Below, piece by piece: positions 1 through 8,307 of a stretch of DNA of 64,000 nt. Source of the stretch: Lachnospiraceae bacterium. GTDB lineage: Bacteria > Bacillota > Clostridia > Lachnospirales > Lachnospiraceae. A program made the position numbers and the translations under genes. The notes under the pieces are model-generated. The model was given only the letters and a program-made list of their open reading frames with translations, searched no databases and was not told the origin of the DNA. The DNA lies in contig JAUNGD010000005.1 in the NCBI GenBank assembly GCA_030524705.1, positions 1 through 64,000 of the forward strand, read 5' to 3'. Positions within the stretch are counted from its first letter, which is position 1. Each line of letters starts with the position of its first letter.

Positions 1-521
1 ATAAAAAATCAAACAGAGAGTTAAAGCGCGCAAACCGTAAGATGAGTGAGTACGGTCTGCAGCTTCGCGAAAAGCAGAAAGCAAAATTCATCTACGGCGT
101 TCTGGAGAAGCCGTTCCGTAACTACTACAAGAAAGCCGACAGAATGCAGGGCCAGACAGGTACAAACCTGATGGTGCTTCTGGAGAGCAGACTTGACAAC
201 GTAGTATTCCGTATGGGTCTTGCAAGAACAAGAAAAGAAGCAAGACAGATCGTTGACCACAAGCACGTTCTCGTAAACGGCAAGCAGGTAAACATCCCGT
301 CTTACCTTGTAAAGGCTGGCGATACAATCGAAATCAAAGAGAAATGCAAAGGCTCTCAGAGATACAAAGACATCCTTGAGGTGACAGGCGGACGTCTGGT
401 ACCGGAATGGCTGGATGTTGACACAGAGGCTTTGAAGGGAACTGTGAAGGAGCTTCCGTCCAGAGAAGCCATCGACGTTCCGGTTAACGAAGTGCTTATC
501 GTCGAGTTGTATTCTAAGTAA
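1..521 (+). CDS. rpsD: 30S ribosomal protein S4 (5' end outside window)
   Basis: Ribosomal protein S4, a primary 16S rRNA binder that nucleates small-subunit assembly and usually represses its own operon. The reading frame is open from base 3 ([20 protein letters not shown]), which is the conserved S4 N-terminal region, so the gene begins before the window and the internal ATG at 42 is not the start. The S4 RNA-binding domain follows ([20 protein letters not shown], then the [12 protein letters not shown] segment), and the frame ends with the usual [14 protein letters not shown]. It heads the typical Bacillota rpsD-rpoA-rplQ arrangement. Identification is secure; only the first roughly 25 residues are missing. 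Confidence 0.97.
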   Translation, partial: KKSNRELKRANRKMSEYGLQLREKQKAKFIYGVLEKPFRNYYKKADRMQGQTGTNLMVLLESRLDNVVFRMGLARTRKEARQIVDHKHVLVNGKQVNIPSYLVKAGDTIEIKEKCKGSQRYKDILEVTGGRLVPEWLDVDTEALKGTVKELPSREAIDVPVNEVLIVELYSK

Positions 522-646
522 GGTCCGCGCAGGCAGTGAGCCATGCAAAATTAACAGAGGACAAAATGACTGTTAGCACGGCTGCCATGCCGATACGTCG
601 CATAGATACCCTCAAAAAAGCAAACCCAGTAAGGAGGGGCTAAATA

Positions 647-1606
647 GTGTTCGATTTCAACAAACCTAAAATTGAAATTGCAGAAATGTCAGAGGATAAG
701 AGATTTGGAAGATTCGTAGTAGAACCGCTGGAGAGAGGCTATGGTACGACCCTTGGAAATTCTCTGAGAAGAATCATGCTTTCTTCTCTGCCGGGAGCTG
801 CTGTCAGCCAGGTTAAAATCGAAGGCGTACTTCACGAGTTCAGTTCTATCCCTGGCGTGAAGGAAGACGTTACAGAGATTATTATGAATATCAAGTCACT
901 GGCTATCAAAAATACCAGTGAGACGAATGAAGCCAAAATTGCGTATATTGAGTTCGAAGGCGAGGGCGTAGTTACCGCAGCGGACATCCAGGTTGATCAG
1001 GATATCGAGATCATGAATCCGGATCAGGTGATCGCTACCCTGAATGGCGGCGCAGACAGCAAGCTTTACATGGAGCTTACGATCACCAAGGGCCGCGGAT
1101 ACGTCAGCGCAGACAAAGGCAAATCAGACGATATGCCTATCGGCGTGATTGCAGTTGATGCGATCTACACACCGGTGGAGCGTGTAAATTTGACTGTCGA
1201 GAATACGCGTGTAGGTCAGATTACCGATTACGATAAGCTGACTTTGGATGTATATACGAATGCAACGCTGGAGCCGGACGAGGCTGTCAGCCTTGCGGCA
1301 AAGGTACTGAGCGCACACCTGGGACTGTTCATCGACCTGTCTGAGAATGCAAAATCAGCAGAGGTCATGATCGAAAAGGAAGACAACGAGAAAGAGAAGG
1401 TTCTGGAAATGAACATCGACGAGCTGGAGCTTTCCGTACGTTCCTTCAACTGCCTGAAGCGCGCAGGTATCAATACCGTAGAAGAGCTTTGCAACAGGAC
1501 TTCCGAGGATATGATGAAGGTCCGCAACCTGGGCCGCAAATCCCTTGAGGAAGTGCTCGGCAAGCTGAAAGAGCTTGGATTATCACTGAATCCCAGCGAC
1601 GAATGA
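647..1606 (+). CDS. rpoA: DNA-directed RNA polymerase alpha subunit
   Basis: RNA polymerase alpha, 319 residues, the family's normal length. The N-terminal dimerisation domain is visible ([20 protein letters not shown] near residues 30-50), as is the C-terminal domain that contacts UP elements and activators ([17 protein letters not shown], then [16 protein letters not shown]), joined by an acidic linker. The start is GTG at 647 because AAGGAGGGG at 631-639 lies at proper spacing and the protein begins [10 protein letters not shown] as in relatives. It lies 125 bases after rpsD with no clear terminator between them, so the two are probably co-transcribed. Confidence 0.98.
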   Translation: MFDFNKPKIEIAEMSEDKRFGRFVVEPLERGYGTTLGNSLRRIMLSSLPGAAVSQVKIEGVLHEFSSIPGVKEDVTEIIMNIKSLAIKNTSETNEAKIAYIEFEGEGVVTAADIQVDQDIEIMNPDQVIATLNGGADSKLYMELTITKGRGYVSADKGKSDDMPIGVIAVDAIYTPVERVNLTVENTRVGQITDYDKLTLDVYTNATLEPDEAVSLAAKVLSAHLGLFIDLSENAKSAEVMIEKEDNEKEKVLEMNIDELELSVRSFNCLKRAGINTVEELCNRTSEDMMKVRNLGRKSLEEVLGKLKELGLSLNPSDE

Positions 1607-1607
1607 G

Positions 1608-1664
1608 GACACACGAGCGAAGCGAGATGTCCGATACTTCTCAAAAAGCGAAGCGTTTGAGAAG
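1608..1664 (+). repeat. Spacer with GAGCGAAGCGAG motif and a 9-bp hairpin between rpoA and rplQ
   Basis: The 139-base rpoA-rplQ spacer holds two adjacent dyads. GGACA...TGTCC flanks the near-palindrome GAGCGAAGCGAG. It is followed by a perfect stem CTTCTCAAA (1637-1645) with TTTGAGAAG (1656-1664), whose loop repeats AGCGAAGCG. No T-run follows, so these are not classical terminators. I infer RNA processing or attenuation elements, or a dispersed intergenic repeat; the sequence does not decide which. Confidence 0.5.
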
Positions 1665-1751
1665 GGCCCCGCAACACGAAGGAATATAAAAGCGTATCTT
1701 CAGTAAGCCCGAAGCGCATGGTGATACGTTCCCGAATGGAGGAAAATGAAA

Positions 1752-2288
1752 ATGGCAGGTTATAGAAAACTCAGCAGAACAGCAGACCAGAGAAAGGCTC
1801 TGCTCAGAAATCAGGTAACAGCTCTGATCTACAGAGGTAAGATTGTTACGACAGAAGCAAAGGCAAAAGAAGTACGTAAGATTGCTGAAGGGCTTATTGC
1901 TGCGGCAGTAAGAGAAAAAGACAACTACGAGACAGTTACCGTTACTGCAAAGGTTGCCCGCAAGGACAAAGACGGTAAGAGAGTGAAGGAAGTTGTAAAC
2001 GGCAAGAAGGTTACCGTATACGACGAGGTTCAGAAGGAAATCAAGAAGGACAATCCCAGCAGATTGCACGCACGCCGTCAGATGCTGAAGGTTCTGTATC
2101 CGGTAAAGGAAGTTCCGACTGAAGCAGCAGGCAAGAAGAAAAATACAAAGGAAGTTGATCTTGTAGCTAAGCTGTTTGATGAGATCGCACCGAAGTATGC
2201 AGACCGCAACGGTGGTTACACCAGAATCGTAAAGATCGGTCAGCGTAAAGGTGACGGAGCTATGGAAGTAGTTCTTGAGCTGGTTTAA
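1752..2288 (+). CDS. rplQ: 50S ribosomal protein L17, long form
   Basis: L17, a large-subunit protein near the peptide exit tunnel. The conserved N-terminus ([20 protein letters not shown]) and C-terminus ([20 protein letters not shown]) are intact. The usual bacterial protein is about 115-130 residues; this one has 178 because of a lysine-rich insertion at about residues 57-113 in the middle of the fold. ATG at 1752 is preferred over ATG at 1746: GGAGG at 1738-1742 is 9 bases from the former and only 3 from the latter. It is followed by a strong terminator that ends the ribosomal operon. Confidence 0.96.
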   Translation: MAGYRKLSRTADQRKALLRNQVTALIYRGKIVTTEAKAKEVRKIAEGLIAAAVREKDNYETVTVTAKVARKDKDGKRVKEVVNGKKVTVYDEVQKEIKKDNPSRLHARRQMLKVLYPVKEVPTEAAGKKKNTKEVDLVAKLFDEIAPKYADRNGGYTRIVKIGQRKGDGAMEVVLELV

Positions 2289-2312
2289 TTAAAAAGAACA
2301 GATGCAATAGAA

Positions 2313-2345
2313 AGGCTGTTGCCCGCCAGGGCAGCGGCCTTTTTC
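2313..2345 (+). terminator. Intrinsic terminator after rplQ
   Basis: A 12-bp stem (AGGCTGTTGCCC with GGGCAGCGGCCT, two G-U pairs) with a 4-base loop is followed at once by a T-run. It ends the rpsD-rpoA-rplQ transcript. Confidence 0.93.
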
Positions 2346-2357
2346 ATATAATAGGAA

Positions 2358-2377
2358 ATTCCTCCTGACGGAGGAAT
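2358..2377. repeat. Perfect 8-bp hairpin beside the IS91-type element
   Basis: ATTCCTCC-TGAC-GGAGGAAT forms a perfect hairpin between the rplQ terminator and the transposase module. IS91-family ends often carry subterminal hairpins, so this may mark the end downstream of the transposase. I could not define the exact boundary or confirm the flanking tetranucleotide. Confidence 0.3.
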
Positions 2378-2428
2378 GCTGAATTAAAATAGCTCGCCAA
2401 GGACGGGCATACTAATAAGACGAATGAT

Positions 2429-2548
2429 TTAGCAGATATAAAACCCTTCTTCAGATTCGTCACCATCAAGGTCATCATCCTCAGTGAGGAAGTAATGCAT
2501 GTCGAGCAAATCAGAGTCAGTCATGTTTTTGATCAGCTTAGCTGTCAT
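2429..2548 (-). CDS. Small acidic ORF (39 aa) downstream of transposase
   Basis: A 39-codon frame, MTAKLIKNMTDSDLLDMHYF then an acidic tail (EDDDLDGDESEEG), ending FYIC. Its ATG overlaps the TGA of another open frame (2545 up to about 2661) in an ATGA arrangement. That upstream frame reads plausibly as protein (ending EELRQKYIKNPPET) but has no ATG after the transposase stop. The set may be one or two accessory peptides of the insertion element, or a decayed tail. No homologue recognised; coding status uncertain. Confidence 0.35.
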   Translation of the reverse strand: MTAKLIKNMTDSDLLDMHYFLTEDDDLDGDESEEGFYIC

Positions 2549-2662
2549 GTTTCCGGAGGATTTTTGATATATTTTTGCCTGAGTTCCTCTATAAATTTTG
2601 AATCAATTGTATAAGACTCCTGTCTGTTGATATTTTCAGTATGGAGCAGACAGAAGATAAAA

Positions 2663-3820
2663 TCAAGTACATTTGCCACTGGAGCGGCAATGATATTTTG
2701 CCATTGCCCTTTCATAGAGTTCTTGCAGAGAAACAGGCACATGTTTATGGTAGAGTTCCAGGAACTCCATTTTGTGGTTACATTTTGGACATTGAAGAGG
2801 ATCGTAACCAAAAGATAAAAGAAAGAGCTTCCGCCATGTATTAAAGCCAAGCAGGATTCTGTGCTTGGATTTAGGGACTGCCCTGCGGAGCTTCTCGTCA
2901 GATTTGCGGTGCCTTGCATAGAGTCCGTAATAACGTGTCATTTTGAAATATTTTTCAGGTATGTGCTGAATAAGCAGGGAAATAAAGTCCATTACAGGAA
3001 CTGTTTTTTTCACATAGGAGTTATTTTCGTGTTTATTGTAATGGAAGGTCACGTTTTCCCCATCATAGGAATCAATGCGGGAAGTGGCAACAACAGGGCG
3101 GCCGAGATAACGGCTGATGTATTTTACAACAGTGTCAGTGTCAAAGAGATTAGGCTTTGCATAGACATAAAAACCGTTTTTATCTTTTTTGTAAATAGCA
3201 GCTTTGGTTTTTTTGAAAGAAGGACCAATACGCTGTTCCAGCTCATTCAGAAGTGCAGTCTGGAAAGCTTTACGGAGATAGGTGTAATTAAAGTGCTTAA
3301 CAACTCTCCAGAAACCGTCATCGGAGAAACCGCCTTCGGTAAGAAGACAATGAATATGGGGATTCCATTCCAGAGGTCTGCCGAAGGTATGCAGGACACA
3401 GATGAAACCGGGGACAAAGTTTCTGCTTTTGTTCATTTCATGGAACAGTCTGAGAATAACGCTGCGAACAGCCTGAAAAAGGCAGTCGAGCAGGGAGCGT
3501 TGGTTCAGAAAGAAAGGGCGCAGATCTTCATCAATGGTAAAAACAAGGTGCCTGTGGGTACAGCCAATGAGTTTAAAGGACATTTTAGTAGAGCGGTCAA
3601 TGCAGTACTTGTTGCCACAGGTAGGGCAAAATTTGGAATGGCAGCGGAAAGGAACGAATTTCAGTTCGCCGCAGTGGGGACAGCCGTACATGGCACCGCC
3701 ATAAGAAGGAACACCACAGTTGATCATCTTCTCAATATTTTCCATAACAATGGGACGGGGATGAAGAATATATTCAATTTCTTCGTAATGTTCTTTAAAA
3801 ATCTTTTGCAGGATGTTCAT
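2663..3820 (-). CDS. IS91-family (HUH/Y2) transposase
   Basis: 385-residue rolling-circle transposase. It has an N-terminal zinc-ribbon (CPHC, then FCPTCG), the metal-binding HUH motif in WNPHIHCLLTEGG, and the paired catalytic tyrosines in KYISRYLGRP (Y-x3-Y), which together define the Y2 IS91 group. The C-terminal CPKCNHKME adds a second Cys pair. The frame is intact and full length, so the element may still be active. Such elements can mobilise neighbouring DNA by one-ended transposition, which bears on the origin of the adjacent island. Confidence 0.9.
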   Translation of the reverse strand: MNILQKIFKEHYEEIEYILHPRPIVMENIEKMINCGVPSYGGAMYGCPHCGELKFVPFRCHSKFCPTCGNKYCIDRSTKMSFKLIGCTHRHLVFTIDEDLRPFFLNQRSLLDCLFQAVRSVILRLFHEMNKSRNFVPGFICVLHTFGRPLEWNPHIHCLLTEGGFSDDGFWRVVKHFNYTYLRKAFQTALLNELEQRIGPSFKKTKAAIYKKDKNGFYVYAKPNLFDTDTVVKYISRYLGRPVVATSRIDSYDGENVTFHYNKHENNSYVKKTVPVMDFISLLIQHIPEKYFKMTRYYGLYARHRKSDEKLRRAVPKSKHRILLGFNTWRKLFLLSFGYDPLQCPKCNHKMEFLELYHKHVPVSLQELYERAMAKYHCRSSGKCT

Positions 3821-3907
3821 AAGAGTATTATGAAGGAAAGAATAGACGAAGCCTATTTTTATGATTGATAAAGATAAACATTTTTTAGCATATTATATAG
3901 GCAATTA

Positions 3908-3936
3908 TTGTAATTTAAGAAAGAGTAAGTTATAAT
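3908..3936 (+). promoter_or_regulatory. Candidate sigma-A promoter of the ATPase-PIN-ligase operon
   Basis: TTGTAA, a 17-base spacer and a perfect TATAAT lie about 50 bases before the ATPase start, in a very AT-rich stretch. The -10 match is perfect; the -35 matches 4 of 6. Confidence 0.55.
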
Positions 3937-3985
3937 TTGTGTATTAAAGAAGCTACATATAAAAGTATAGTTTGTGAGGTGTGGC

Positions 3986-5392
3986 ATGATTGATCATTTG
4001 CATATAGAAAATTTTAAAGGATGGAAAGATACTGGTACGATTAAGCTATCACCTTTAACTGTTTTTTTTGGAGCAAACAGTTCAGGAAAGTCGAGTATAG
4101 GGCAATTTTTGATGCTATTAAAGCAGAGCGTAGAGTCATCTGACCGGAAATCTGTTTTTTTTACGGGAAATGAGGATACAGCTGTGGATCTCGGGTTGCC
4201 AACAGATTTAGTTTTTGATAGAGACTGGAAAAATGAAATTAGATTTTCGTATGACTGGACTCCAGAAAAGGAATTGATTTTAGGTGACGTTGTACGAGAA
4301 AAAAAATTTACTGTAAAACATATATCTTTTTTGGGAGATGTAAAAATTGTAGAAGAAGAAAGTCAAGAAGTTGAGGTACGGGAATTTAATTATTCTCTGA
4401 AGTTGACGAATGGAGAGCAGGTTGAAATAGGGTTAAGAAAGAAAAGTATGTCTAACACTACTAAGAGAGGATACGAATTGTTGTACAAGAATTATGATTT
4501 TGTACGATCCAGAGGGCGTGTATGGGATATTACATCGATTGTTAGATTTTATGGTTTTCCAGATGAAGCAGTAGCGTATTATCAAAATGCGAATTTTCTT
4601 CAGAATATTAATTTGGTACATGAGAAACTTTTCTCTACGATTTATTATCTTGGTCCACTGAGGAAACAAGCGAAAAGGCTTTATACATGGACGGGGCGCA
4701 GACCAGAAGGAGTTGGTAATTTAGGGGAAGATGCAATACAAGCAATTTTGGCAGCAGATAATGAAAATCGGATGATTAATTTAAAATATAAAAGTCCAAG
4801 AAAGCCATTTAAAGCGATTGTAGCAGAGATGTTAAAAAAAATGTCTTTAATTGAAGATTTCAAAATTGAAAAAATTTCTGAGAAACGCCAGGATTATGAT
4901 GTGAAAGTAAGAACAAAAGGGTCTAAAAATTGGGTAGATATTCCAGATGTTGGAATGGGTGTTTCTCAGGTTTTGCCGGTTATCGTAGAATTATTTTATG
5001 CCCCGCCAGGTTCCATCATTATTATGGAACAGCCGGAGTTGCATTTGCATCCAAGTGCACAGGCAGGTTTGGCAGATGTGATGATTGATGCAATCCATGC
5101 GAGAGAAAATTATGGGGCCAGAGGTATTCAATTAATAATTGAAACACACTCTGAATATTTTTTAAGGAGATTACAACGGCGAATGGCAGAAGGAACTTTA
5201 GCATGCGATGAGTTTTCTGCATATTTTGCAAATAATGATGAATTTCCAGCAAAATTGGAAGAATTACAGGTCGATATTTTTGGAAATATTGAAAATTGGC
5301 CCAAAAACTTTTTTGGAGATATAGCTGGGGATATTTATGCACAAACAGATGCTTCTTTGCAAAGAAGAATAAGTGAGGAGATTCATGAGTAA
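3986..5392 (+). CDS. AAA/OLD-like ATPase with DUF3696 C-terminus
   Basis: A 468-residue ABC/SMC-type ATPase. Residues 1-40 carry the family opening (IDHLHIENFKGWKDTG) and Walker A GANSSGKSS at about 29-37. Walker B is IIIMEQPELHLHP near 345-357, followed by the D-loop/His segment IETHSEYFLRRLQRR. The C-terminus (NWPKNFFGDI) is the DUF3696 signature. ATG at 3986 is chosen because GAGG at 3976-3979 precedes it by six bases; the in-frame GTG at 3974 lacks a site. Its stop overlaps the next start by 8 bases. Such ATPases typically act as sensors or switches for a partner nuclease; that role here is inferred. The gene is AT-rich compared with both flanks. Confidence 0.88.
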   Translation: MIDHLHIENFKGWKDTGTIKLSPLTVFFGANSSGKSSIGQFLMLLKQSVESSDRKSVFFTGNEDTAVDLGLPTDLVFDRDWKNEIRFSYDWTPEKELILGDVVREKKFTVKHISFLGDVKIVEEESQEVEVREFNYSLKLTNGEQVEIGLRKKSMSNTTKRGYELLYKNYDFVRSRGRVWDITSIVRFYGFPDEAVAYYQNANFLQNINLVHEKLFSTIYYLGPLRKQAKRLYTWTGRRPEGVGNLGEDAIQAILAADNENRMINLKYKSPRKPFKAIVAEMLKKMSLIEDFKIEKISEKRQDYDVKVRTKGSKNWVDIPDVGMGVSQVLPVIVELFYAPPGSIIIMEQPELHLHPSAQAGLADVMIDAIHARENYGARGIQLIIETHSEYFLRRLQRRMAEGTLACDEFSAYFANNDEFPAKLEELQVDIFGNIENWPKNFFGDIAGDIYAQTDASLQRRISEEIHE

Positions 5393-5906
5393 ATATATTA
5401 TAGATGCAAATGTTGTACTGTTAGCAGGAACACCCGTAAAAGATATTCCCAGAGAGCAATTGCTGTGTGCAAAAAAATGCGTTGATTTTATTCAAAATTT
5501 TATGCGGGATAAAAATGCAAGTCTTGTTTTGGATGATTCGGGGAGAATTTTAAAAGAGTACAGAGGGGCTCGAAAGGTAGGAAATTCTCCAAATCTTGCA
5601 ACAGTGTTTTGCAATTGGGCGCATCAAAATATGCCTAAATATGCAAAAGATTTTGTTCATTTGGATGAAATACAGGAAAATGTATTTCAGGAATATCCTG
5701 CAAATCAACAATTAAAAGAGTTCGATCCTCCAGACCGTAAATATATAGCAATAGCATATAAACATCCAGATTCTCCGCCAATTGTGGAAGCCAGTGATTC
5801 AAAATGGTGGGGGATAAAAGAAGCATTGAAAGAAAATAAAATAGAAGTAATATTTGTTGATGAGGAGTACATAAAAAATAAATATATGAAGAAAATAGGA
5901 ATATGA
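5385..5906 (+). CDS. PIN-like nuclease partner of the ATPase
   Basis: A 173-residue protein with PIN-domain features: an opening strand with Asp (SKYIIDANVVLL, D7), a central acidic pair and E58 (LDDSGRILKEYRG), D117 in DPPDRKYIAIAY and D138 in EASDSKWW. These give the four-acid layout of PIN ribonucleases, which cut RNA with Mg2+ or Mn2+. No substrate can be read from the sequence. The start at 5385 follows GAGGAG and overlaps the ATPase stop; its own stop overlaps the ligase start in ATGA, so the three genes are translationally coupled. PIN is inferred from motifs, not from a search. Confidence 0.72.
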   Translation: MSKYIIDANVVLLAGTPVKDIPREQLLCAKKCVDFIQNFMRDKNASLVLDDSGRILKEYRGARKVGNSPNLATVFCNWAHQNMPKYAKDFVHLDEIQENVFQEYPANQQLKEFDPPDRKYIAIAYKHPDSPPIVEASDSKWWGIKEALKENKIEVIFVDEEYIKNKYMKKIGI

Positions 5907-6583
5907 AAGAATATTTTAAATTTCCAACAACACGATATCTTACCTTTCCGAATAAAGGAATTGAGAGAAATGATAAATTGTATTCTGTAGATGAAATGAA
6001 AGAGCTTTTGAGGCATCAGATTATAGTAGAAGAAAAAGTAGACGGAGCTAATTTGGGAATTTCTTTTAATACAGATGGAGAACTTTGTTTGCAAAACCGC
6101 GGAAATTGGTTAGATGAGCCATATACAGGACAATGGAGAACTTTAGGTGGATGGTTAGCTCCAAAAGTAGATTTATTATTTGAAACACTTTTTGACAGAT
6201 ATATTTTGTTTGGGGAATGGTGCTATGCAGTTCATTCTGTGTATTATAGTATGTTGCCAGATTTATTTATTGCATTTGATGTTTTTGATAAGCTGGAGAA
6301 TAAATTTTTTTCTGTCAATGAAAGAAACAAGATGTTAAAAAATTTACCAATAGTTGTAGTTCATCAATGTGGAAAGGGCGTGTATAGTTTAAAAGATCTG
6401 GAATATTTTTTTGATAAGTCGTTTTACGGTGAAGATTTATGCGAAGGAATATATATACGTCAAGATGAAGGAAAATGGCTAAAACATAGGGCGAAAATGG
6501 TTCGAAAAGAGTTTCAACAGTGTATAAGCGAGCACTGGTCAAAAAAAGAATTGAAGTTAAACAAAGTAAAATGGTTGGTTTAA
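5903..6583 (+). CDS. RNA ligase family protein (nucleotidyltransferase)
   Basis: A 226-residue ATP-dependent RNA ligase-type protein. Motif I is EEKVDGAN with predicted adenylated Lys45; motif III is FGEWCYAV (G104-E105-W106); motif IV is EGIYIR (E181-G182); motif V is KHRAKMVR (K194, K198). The order and spacing fit the Rnl2/RNA_ligase family, which reseals nicks or breaks in RNA through a protein-AMP and RNA-adenylate intermediate. No extra domain is present. Coupling to a PIN nuclease gene through a 4-base overlap suggests cut-and-reseal chemistry, which is an inference. Confidence 0.83.
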   Translation: MKEYFKFPTTRYLTFPNKGIERNDKLYSVDEMKELLRHQIIVEEKVDGANLGISFNTDGELCLQNRGNWLDEPYTGQWRTLGGWLAPKVDLLFETLFDRYILFGEWCYAVHSVYYSMLPDLFIAFDVFDKLENKFFSVNERNKMLKNLPIVVVHQCGKGVYSLKDLEYFFDKSFYGEDLCEGIYIRQDEGKWLKHRAKMVRKEFQQCISEHWSKKELKLNKVKWLV

Positions 6584-6605
6584 ATTGATTGCTGAAGGTG
6601 ATATG

Positions 6606-6637
6606 GCTTCGAGATCTTAAAGCTCGAAGCTTTTTTT
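6606..6637 (+). terminator. Intrinsic terminator after the RNA ligase gene
   Basis: GCTTCGAG (6606-6613) pairs with CTCGAAGC (6623-6630), followed by seven T. It closes the three-gene operon but lies only 16 bases before the next ATG, leaving no room for a promoter between them. Confidence 0.88.
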
Positions 6638-6653
6638 GAAGTGGAGGAAAGCT

Positions 6654-8270
6654 ATGAGCATGAAAGTACTGATTGCAGATGATGAAGAAAAGGTTTGCCA
6701 GCTGATTGTTCACCTGGTTGACTGGGAAAGCCTTGATATGGAGGTCGTAGCAGTCACCCATAATGGGATTGAGGCACTGGAAGCTATTCGGAAGTGGAAG
6801 CCTGATATTGCCATTACGGATATTCGAATGCCGGGCTGCAATGGTCTGGAGTTGATACAGGAGTCAAAAACGATATCTCCGCAGATGGAATTTATCATCA
6901 TCAGCGGTTACCGCCATTTTGAATATGCACAGACCGCGATCCGCTTTGGCGTAAAGGACTACCTGCTGAAGCCGATCAAAAAAGAAGAGCTGAACAGTAC
7001 CCTGAAACGGATGCATGACTCCTATATGGAGCGGAACAAGCGGTTGTCTCAGGAGGAAATGTATCAGATTACCCTGCAGAATAATCTCGACCGGCTGCGG
7101 GCCGGCCTGTTTTCCGATGTACTTCTGCGAAAGAAAATAGATGTATCGGAGCTGGAAATTGTCCTGATGAACGAAAAGTATCATTATCAGTTCCACCCCG
7201 GCTGTTTTCAGGTCGTTGTGATCAAGATGGACGGCGTGGACACCCGGATCATGATGAACCAGGAATTTTTGCAGGAGAAGGTCCTGGAGGCCTTCAATAA
7301 TCGTATCCGGGAATATTGCTTTGATTCGGAAATCTGTCTGGAAAATTATACGTGTTATGCGGTGCTGAATTATCCGGAAGAAAACAGCAAAGCCGTGCGC
7401 CGGGTTCTGAAGCAGATTCTGGATCATTTGCTGCTGCAGAATGATATTTTTGAAAATCTTCGCGTTACGATTGGAAGCGGCAGCGTAGAAAACGGAATCG
7501 AGACGATCCACCGCTCAATGAAAACGGCTTCCCTGGCGGCAGAAGAACGCCTGCTGCAGGGGACCAATCGGGTTCTGGAATGTGAAAATCAGCCGCGGCA
7601 GTCCTTTGCGGAAAATGCGCTGTTTTATGATTTTAACCAGTGGATGGGTACGGCTGTGGAAAATCTGGATGAAAAGGCTATCAGCAATGCAATCTTCAGC
7701 CTGAAACAGGAAATGCTTAAATGCGATGCTGTGAGCGGACATGATATTTTGCAGATGGGAAAAGAGATTGTACAGATTTATCTGTTTACAGTGCGGAAAA
7801 ATAAATTTCCGCTGCACGTGGATGAAAGCTGGTTTGAGGACTATGTGCGTGCGATAGACAGTATGAGCAGTGTAGATGAAATCTTCCGCTATGCGGAAAA
7901 AACAGTCAGAGAATCCTTTCATGAACTGATACAGGTAAAAATGGCGGAGGACAACCGTCCCATCCGCATGGCAAAGCAGTATATCAAAGAAAATTTCGGC
8001 AGTTCGATCACACTGGAGATGGTGAGCAGCCAGGCGGGCTTCAATCCTGCATATTTCAGCACCATGTTTAAAAAAGAGACGGGAGCAACATTTTCCGAAT
8101 ATCTTTTGCAGGTCAGAATAGAAGCGGCGAAGGAAATGCTCCGTGACACGAATCTGAACATATCCGAGATCTGTGAACGGGTCGGATACAGTGACAGCAA
8201 ATATTTCACGAAAACCTTTACCCGGGAAGCAGGGCTGAAGCCAAATCAGTACCGCAAGCTGTATTCATAG
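6654..8270 (+). CDS. YesN-type response regulator (REC + AraC HTH)
   Basis: A 538-residue two-component regulator. The N-terminal receiver domain has the acidic pocket D9-D10, phospho-acceptor Asp56 (ITDIRMPG) and the conserved Lys in YLLKPIKK. After a long middle region the C-terminus has two AraC-type helix-turn-helices (SITLEMVSSQAGFNPAYFST and NISEICERVGYSDSKYFTK). Start 6654 has GGAGG 8 bases upstream. It forms an operon with the histidine kinase downstream and lies beside an RbsABC-type transporter, the usual target of YesN/YesM systems. The upstream terminator means its promoter must lie within or before the ligase gene, or transcription reads through. Confidence 0.92.
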   Translation: MSMKVLIADDEEKVCQLIVHLVDWESLDMEVVAVTHNGIEALEAIRKWKPDIAITDIRMPGCNGLELIQESKTISPQMEFIIISGYRHFEYAQTAIRFGVKDYLLKPIKKEELNSTLKRMHDSYMERNKRLSQEEMYQITLQNNLDRLRAGLFSDVLLRKKIDVSELEIVLMNEKYHYQFHPGCFQVVVIKMDGVDTRIMMNQEFLQEKVLEAFNNRIREYCFDSEICLENYTCYAVLNYPEENSKAVRRVLKQILDHLLLQNDIFENLRVTIGSGSVENGIETIHRSMKTASLAAEERLLQGTNRVLECENQPRQSFAENALFYDFNQWMGTAVENLDEKAISNAIFSLKQEMLKCDAVSGHDILQMGKEIVQIYLFTVRKNKFPLHVDESWFEDYVRAIDSMSSVDEIFRYAEKTVRESFHELIQVKMAEDNRPIRMAKQYIKENFGSSITLEMVSSQAGFNPAYFSTMFKKETGATFSEYLLQVRIEAAKEMLRDTNLNISEICERVGYSDSKYFTKTFTREAGLKPNQYRKLYS

Positions 8271-8307
8271 ACCGTATCGGGTGAATTTTATGGACAGGGG
8301 GTAGGCT

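Larger units (their letters stand above)
2429..3820 (-). mobile_element. IS91-family element (minimum extent)
   Basis: Minimum span of an IS91-type element, covering the transposase and a small downstream reading frame on the same strand. IS91 elements move by rolling-circle replication and do not leave target duplications or classical terminal inverted repeats, so ends cannot be read by eye. The element separates the ribosomal operon from the AT-rich ATPase/nuclease/ligase island. Confidence 0.75.

Noticed and set aside
2861-3868. 335-codon plus-strand frame across the transposase gene
   Set aside because: Antisense shadow; zinc-ribbon, HUH and Y2 motifs are all on the minus strand.
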